This document shows, one piece after another, positions 59,804 to 64,000 of a stretch of DNA of 64,000 nucleotides. The number at the start of each line of letters is the position of its first letter. Positions within the stretch are counted from its first letter, which is position 1. Source of the stretch: JAQVCM01 sp040403095. Lineage in GTDB: Bacteria; Bacteroidota; Bacteroidia; Flavobacteriales_D; Crocinitomicaceae. Where the stretch lies: the NCBI GenBank assembly GCA_040403095.1, contig JBBALI010000004.1, positions 62,001 through 126,000 of the forward strand, in the 5' to 3' direction. The position numbers and the translations under genes are program-made. The notes under the pieces were generated by a model, which saw only the letters and a program-made list of their open reading frames with translations, was not told where the DNA came from and did not search any database.

Positions 59804-62788
59804 ATGAATTTCAAACAGATTTTTACGAAATATTGGCCCCATTTAGCCATTGTTACTTTGATGGTTGTGATCACTTGCAGTTACTTTAGCTTGCAGTTTT
59901 CAGGTTACGGATTGAAACAGCACGATATTGAACAATTCAGTGGTGCAGCTCATGAAATTGTAAATCATAGGGAGCGAACAGGCGAAGAAACTTTGTGGAC
60001 AAATTCGATGTTTGGTGGAATGCCTTCTATTCAGATTTCTGTAATTTATGCTGGAAACTTTATTAAAGGTGGATTAGATCAATTTTTAGCGATGCTGCCA
60101 CCTCCTGCAGGAATTACCTTGCTCTATATGCTGGGATTTTACGTTTTGGCAATCTGTTTGAGAATTAATCCCTGGGTTGGATTTTTGGGAGCACTCGCAT
60201 TTGGTTTTGCAAGTTATGACATCATTATCATCCAAGCAGGTCATAACACAAAGGCTTTGGCGGTTGCATTTATGGCTCCAGTTGTCGGCAGCTTTTTCCT
60301 GGCCTATCAGCGAAATATAAAGTGGGGCGCCATACTTTCCGCACTTTTTATGACATTGGAAATGTGTGTGAATCACTTGCAAGTCACCTATTATTTAGGA
60401 ATTCTATTGCTAGGAATAGGTTTGGCTCTGTTTGTTGATGCGTTTCTAAAGAAAAATTTCAAGCATTTTTTCATTGCAACTGCGGGCATCGTTGGCGCTT
60501 ACGCTTTAGCATTGATGATCAATTATGGAAATATTGCTTTGACAAACGACTATTCGACACATTCTATTCGTGGTGCAAACGACATTACAATGAATCCTGA
60601 TGGAACTTCGAATAAGTCCAATGCAACTACTGGCTTGGATAAAGATTATGTGACGCAATATAGCAATGGAATCGGTGAATCTTTTACAATTCTTTCTCCT
60701 TACATTAAAGGTTCAGCTCCAGGAGCAATTGCAAACACGCACTTTTCAGAACAAGTTGAAAATATGGATTTGTCAAGTACTGAAATCAATGATTTGTTGA
60801 ATAGCAGTCCTTCTTATTGGGGTGATCAACCACAAGTTTCTGGTCCAGCATATATTGGGATTATTGTCGTGTTCTTGGCACTTTTAGGATTGGTATTTTT
60901 GAAAACACCAGTAAAATGGGCGCTTTTTGGAGTAACACTTTTGGCGCTCGCACTTTCTTGGGGTAAAAACTTCATGGGATTGACAGATTTCTTCTTAGAA
61001 AATGTTCCTGGTTATAATAAATTCAGAGCACCGACGATTATCATTGTGGTGGTAGAATTGTGCATTCCACTTTTAGGTATTTTATTTTTGAATTTGTTGT
61101 ACAAAGAAAAAGAATTGCTGAAAGAGAAAAAGAAATTATTTTTAATTACCTCAGGTGCCATGTTCATTTTCTTGTTAGGAATGAAGTTTGTAGGTATGGG
61201 CGATGGTTATACTTCCCAGGCAGAAAAAGATCAAATGGCCAATTTGCCTGCATACATGAGAAATCAAGTGATGAGTTTGACGCCTGAACAAATGGCGCAA
61301 TATCAAATTGATCCGAAGAATACAGCACAAGTAAATGCATTTATCGATGCACAAGTTCAACCAGCAGAAAAGCGTTTTGAGAATTTACAAGTTGCTAGAA
61401 AAGGAATTTTTGATTCAAGTATGAATCGTTCTATTTTATTTCTAGTACTGGCTATCGGTGCTATTGCCATTTTCTTTTACACACAATTGCCTAACGAAGT
61501 TCCAGTAATTTTGTTGGCTTTTTTCATCTTATTGGATTTAGTTCCGGTAGATAGAAATTATTTAGGATCTCAAGAAGAAGGATCTGGATACAAATATTGG
61601 GATTTTAAAGCAAATACCCTTTATCCAATTGCTGAATCGCCTGCAGATTTAACCATTTTGGAAAATGAAGTGGCTGAAAGTCCCACCTTGAAGGCTAAAA
61701 TTGATGCAGGAGTGAGAGAAGGAAAAGCCAAAGCTGATGAATTAGGATACGAAGGTGCAGATAGAAGAAGAGTTGAAAATGCATACAAATTTGCAGCTTT
61801 AAATAGAAATACCAATTACAGAGTCTTTGATCTTAGTGGTGGTTTTAACAGTTCAAATGCAGCATATTTCCACAAATCATTAGGCGGATATCATGGAGCG
61901 AAATTGAGAAATATTCAAAATCTATTTGATTTTCATCTAGCTCAAATGAATAACAAAGTGTATGACATGTTGAACGTGAAATATTTCATGCAGCAGGACA
62001 AGCAAGGTATTGTAACAACCAATCCAAATCCAACTGCATTGGGAAATGTATGGATGGTTAGAAAAATCAATACTTTTGCGACGCCTGACGAAGAAATCAG
62101 AGCGCTTGGTAATCAATTTGACTTGAAAAATATTGGAATTGGAAGTTTATTAGTCAATAAAGCACCAATCAAAAATGGTAAAGCTTATGGTTCTGAAGAA
62201 ATCAAATATGTTTTGCAAGGAGATACCATTGACGTGCGTTTACAAAATGGATTGCCAGAAGGAGTGAAAGCTTGTTTTGTGATGGATGTAAATGGAAAAA
62301 CCAATTGGATTATGGCTTCTGCTTTACAACTAGATACGGCAAAATCTTTCTTGAAAATGGTTGAAATGTCGATTTCAGATGAATTCAAACCAAATGAAGA
62401 AGCGGTGATGTTGAAATCAGAAGCGCAAAAATTGTCTTCTTTGACTTATTCAGGAGAAGGAACAATTCAAATGACTGCTTATGCTCCAAATAAAATCACT
62501 TATCAATCGAATAGTAGCAGCAAGCAATTTGCAGTTTTCTCGGAAGTTTACTACCCAGAAGGTTGGACGGCAACTGTAAACGGAAAAGAAGTTGATATTC
62601 GCAAAACGAATTATTTGTTGAGGGGAATTGAACTTCCAGCTGGAAATAATAAAATTGTTTTTAGTTTCAATTTGCCAAAATTTGATAAGTCAAACAACTA
62701 TGCAAGAATCGGTGGAATTATCATCGTATTGTTGTTGGTTGGTGGCGTTGTAACAGATTATATGAAGAAAAGAAAAGTAAAAGCGTAA
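59804..62788 (+). CDS. YfhO family polytopic membrane protein (GT-C-like)
   Basis: A 994-residue protein with about 12-14 membrane helices (WPHLAIVTLMVVITCSYFSL, VGFLGALAFGFASYDIIII, LFVDAFLKKNFKHFFIATAG) and a large periplasmic C-terminal domain. TLWTNSMFGGMPSIQIS and KFRAPTIIIVVVELCIPLL resemble the YfhO family, which shares the GT-C fold of lipid-linked sugar transferases. E-R-T-G-E-E near residue 55 could serve as acidic catalytic residues in a first loop, but this is inference. The C-terminal YYPEGWTATVNGKEVDI is a common YfhO ending. It stands alone, with a terminator after the stop. Confidence 0.85.
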   Translation: MNFKQIFTKYWPHLAIVTLMVVITCSYFSLQFSGYGLKQHDIEQFSGAAHEIVNHRERTGEETLWTNSMFGGMPSIQISVIYAGNFIKGGLDQFLAMLPPPAGITLLYMLGFYVLAICLRINPWVGFLGALAFGFASYDIIIIQAGHNTKALAVAFMAPVVGSFFLAYQRNIKWGAILSALFMTLEMCVNHLQVTYYLGILLLGIGLALFVDAFLKKNFKHFFIATAGIVGAYALALMINYGNIALTNDYSTHSIRGANDITMNPDGTSNKSNATTGLDKDYVTQYSNGIGESFTILSPYIKGSAPGAIANTHFSEQVENMDLSSTEINDLLNSSPSYWGDQPQVSGPAYIGIIVVFLALLGLVFLKTPVKWALFGVTLLALALSWGKNFMGLTDFFLENVPGYNKFRAPTIIIVVVELCIPLLGILFLNLLYKEKELLKEKKKLFLITSGAMFIFLLGMKFVGMGDGYTSQAEKDQMANLPAYMRNQVMSLTPEQMAQYQIDPKNTAQVNAFIDAQVQPAEKRFENLQVARKGIFDSSMNRSILFLVLAIGAIAIFFYTQLPNEVPVILLAFFILLDLVPVDRNYLGSQEEGSGYKYWDFKANTLYPIAESPADLTILENEVAESPTLKAKIDAGVREGKAKADELGYEGADRRRVENAYKFAALNRNTNYRVFDLSGGFNSSNAAYFHKSLGGYHGAKLRNIQNLFDFHLAQMNNKVYDMLNVKYFMQQDKQGIVTTNPNPTALGNVWMVRKINTFATPDEEIRALGNQFDLKNIGIGSLLVNKAPIKNGKAYGSEEIKYVLQGDTIDVRLQNGLPEGVKACFVMDVNGKTNWIMASALQLDTAKSFLKMVEMSISDEFKPNEEAVMLKSEAQKLSSLTYSGEGTIQMTAYAPNKITYQSNSSSKQFAVFSEVYYPEGWTATVNGKEVDIRKTNYLLRGIELPAGNNKIVFSFNLPKFDKSNNYARIGGIIIVLLLVGGVVTDYMKKRKVKA

Positions 62789-62806
62789 AAGCTTTCAATT
62801 TATTCC

Positions 62807-62842
62807 AATCCCAATATTGTTTTTCAGTATTGGGATTTTTTT
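62807..62842 (+). terminator. Rho-independent terminator of the YfhO-family gene
   Basis: A 10-bp stem (62807-62816 with 62828-62837, arm AATCCCAATA) with an 11-nt loop followed by a T tract. Confidence 0.9.
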
Positions 62843-62856
62843 TGACGCAATAAAAC

Positions 62857-62864
62857 TATATTTG
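62857..62864 (+). promoter_or_regulatory. -7 element (TATATTTG) of the DUF1801 gene
   Basis: An exact TAnnTTTG match 28 bases before the ATG at 62893, just past the YfhO terminator. Confidence 0.45.
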
Positions 62865-62892
62865 TCTTAAAGGAACGAAAAAACATCAAATT

Positions 62893-63354
62893 ATGCAAAG
62901 TAAAGCAGGAACCGTTGACGCTTACATGGAAGAATTGCCGCAAGACAGAAAAGAGGCAATGCAAAAATTAAGAGCGATTATCTTGGAAAATATTCCTGAA
63001 GGTTTTCAAGAAACGATGAGTTATGGTATGATTGGATATGTTGTGCCTCATAGCACTTATCCAGCAGGATATCATTGCACGCCTTCATTGCCTTTGCCTT
63101 TTATGAATTTGGCGTCGCAAAAAAACAACATTGCTTTGTATCACATGGGAATTTATGGAAGTCCTGAATTATTGGCTTGGTTTCAAGAAGAATATCCAAA
63201 ACACACCAAAGCCAAATTAGACATGGGAAAAAGCTGCATGCGTTTCAAAAAAATGGATCAAATTCCTTATGATCTAATTGCCGAATTAATGCGCAAAACC
63301 ACTGTTCAACAATGGATTGAACAATATGAATCACTTTATTTGAAAAAAAAGTAG
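62893..63354 (+). CDS. DUF1801 (YdhG-like) domain protein
   Basis: A 153-residue soluble protein. It has a helical start (VDAYMEELPQDRKEAMQKLRAIILENIPEGFQETMSYGM) and the DUF1801 core ASQKNNIALYHMGIYGSPE, with MGKSCMRFKKMDQIPYDLI near the end. This frataxin-like-fold family has no firm biochemical role. The length is normal for members in Bacteroidota. It converges on the zinc-ribbon gene with 7 nt between stops. Confidence 0.85.
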   Translation: MQSKAGTVDAYMEELPQDRKEAMQKLRAIILENIPEGFQETMSYGMIGYVVPHSTYPAGYHCTPSLPLPFMNLASQKNNIALYHMGIYGSPELLAWFQEEYPKHTKAKLDMGKSCMRFKKMDQIPYDLIAELMRKTTVQQWIEQYESLYLKKK

Positions 63355-63361
63355 GTTTAAT

Positions 63362-63715
63362 TTAGCGGATTGACGATATTGCATATCCAATAAAACACAA
63401 AATCAACAATACTAAAATACTTCCCCAATAAAATCGAAAATGGGTGTGACTGCTGTTATTTTCTCTCAAACTGACAGCGATATCTTGCTCAAAACCGTCA
63501 AGTGTATTGTTGGTCAACACTTTCAATTCTTTACGAACTGAACAAGAAGTACAATTCCAATACACTATTTTACGTGTTGGAAAAAGTGGAAGTCCAAAGA
63601 ATGAAAAGTAAGTTTGATATAGCTGATATTGCTTTTCAGATTCCTTTTTGCAAACACGACAAGTAGAACTTACCTTTTCAGGGTAAGTTGCTACATATCT
63701 ATAATTTGTGTTCAT
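63362..63715 (-). CDS. Zinc-ribbon protein with C-terminal membrane helix
   Basis: A 117-residue protein. Cys pairs TCRVCKKE (about residues 18-21) and WNCTSCSVRK (about 55-58) form a likely zinc ribbon, separated by an aromatic stretch (YFSFFGLPLFPTRKIVYW). The C-terminus has one membrane helix (FYWGSILVLLILCFIGYAI), so the ribbon is probably cytoplasmic and membrane-tethered. No specific function can be given. Its ATG lies 1 nt after the upstream gene's stop, so both are in one operon. Confidence 0.8.
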   Translation of the reverse strand: MNTNYRYVATYPEKVSSTCRVCKKESEKQYQLYQTYFSFFGLPLFPTRKIVYWNCTSCSVRKELKVLTNNTLDGFEQDIAVSLRENNSSHTHFRFYWGSILVLLILCFIGYAISSIR

Positions 63716-63716
63716 T

Positions 63717-64000
63717 CTATTGAAATAAATGTCCGTAAAAAGACTTTAGTTCATTGCCTTTGTCTTTACCTTTGATTACACAAGCAGACCAATTCATTTT
63801 AGATTTTCCAAAACGGAAATTGAAAGTGCTGAAAAACTTATTCAATTTAAACCAAACTTTTTCAGAAATCTTGTGAACGTTTTTTGGTTCGCCTTCAAGC
63901 AATTCGATGAAAGTACTTTCCAAACCTTCAACTGATTCAGCTTCCGCAAGTAATTTGGCGCAACCTTCTTCTACTGAACTATCAGCAAAATATTGGTGAG
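63717..64000 (-). CDS. Hypothetical protein, N-terminal part cut off by window edge
   Basis: The reverse frame is open from the window end to the stop at 63717, at least 93 residues, with the true start outside. Visible sequence includes SSVEEGCAKLLAEAESVEGL, ELLEGEPKNVHKISEKVWF and FGKSKMNWSACVIKGKDKG. A TTG at 63923 could be mistaken for a start, but the frame continues upstream with ordinary coding-like sequence. I recognise no family. It is followed after one base by the zinc-ribbon gene. Confidence 0.7.
   Translation of the reverse strand, partial: HQYFADSSVEEGCAKLLAEAESVEGLESTFIELLEGEPKNVHKISEKVWFKLNKFFSTFNFRFGKSKMNWSACVIKGKDKGNELKSFYGHLFQ

Overview
The window looks like chromosomal core and near-core DNA of a Bacteroidota bacterium, most likely Flavobacteriales and perhaps a Crocinitomicaceae/Fluviicola-type lineage. 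The DNA is clearly AT-rich by eye. Three encoded proteins end in type A type IX secretion (T9SS) sorting domains and one in a type B (gliding-associated) domain. Bacteroidota-type families are present (DUF5606, DUF4834, DUF4268, a DUF6089/PorG-like barrel, a GldM C-terminal-like domain, a TonB receptor with a paired lipoprotein), CarB is the short form, and promoters fit TAnnTTTG. The genus is an inference. I saw no rRNA, tRNA, CRISPR, IS element, phage or integrase gene.

Layout. 1-8458: end of an M3 oligoendopeptidase, a DUF5606 protein, two divergent subtilisin-family proteases (one T9SS-exported), a YkgJ-type Cys-cluster protein and a small outer-membrane protein. 8656-13023: a U32 peptidase-family RNA-modification candidate, then a minus-strand operon of alpha/beta hydrolase, TrmH and a Ser/Thr kinase. 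13325-18665: a plus-strand run of an epimerase-CBS fusion, a divergent DAHP synthase, a KdsC-like phosphatase, a saccharopine-dehydrogenase-like enzyme and a UMF1-type transporter. 18733-24379: an SPFH lipoprotein, an MFS transporter, an acetyltransferase and the overlapping operon dapF-unknown-GNAT-mltG. 24459-24788: a direct repeat with hairpins. 25253-28375: an ECF sigma factor and a secreted/membrane three-gene run. 28500-34832: OMP, pyrD, HMG-CoA lyase and several lipoproteins. 34939-43097: pyrG-yidC, cysteine desulfurase-glycosyltransferase, and an FkbM methyltransferase-glycosyltransferase pair. 43192-48825: two large T9SS-secreted proteins. 48836-52955: corA, DoxX-like, a small HAD protein and rpsA. 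53072-56288: a small Cys/His protein, a TonB receptor and a lipoprotein. 56553-64000: carB, DUF4834, a YfhO-family membrane protein, DUF1801, a zinc-ribbon protein and a truncated gene.

The most unusual items are: (1) the translationally coupled set at 13325-16007, which mirrors the Kdo pathway layout (sugar-phosphate enzyme with two CBS domains, PEP-condensing synthase, KdsC-like phosphatase) but uses a ribulose-phosphate-epimerase fold and a DAHP-synthase-type enzyme with an altered PEP-site motif; (2) an rpsA leader whose hairpin loop is complementary to a downstream segment, allowing a pseudoknot or switch; (3) a sigma-factor locus encoding a free-standing GldM-C-terminal-like domain; (4) a 182-bp-spaced direct repeat of hairpin elements. 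All assignments come from reading motifs and translations; no database search was run.
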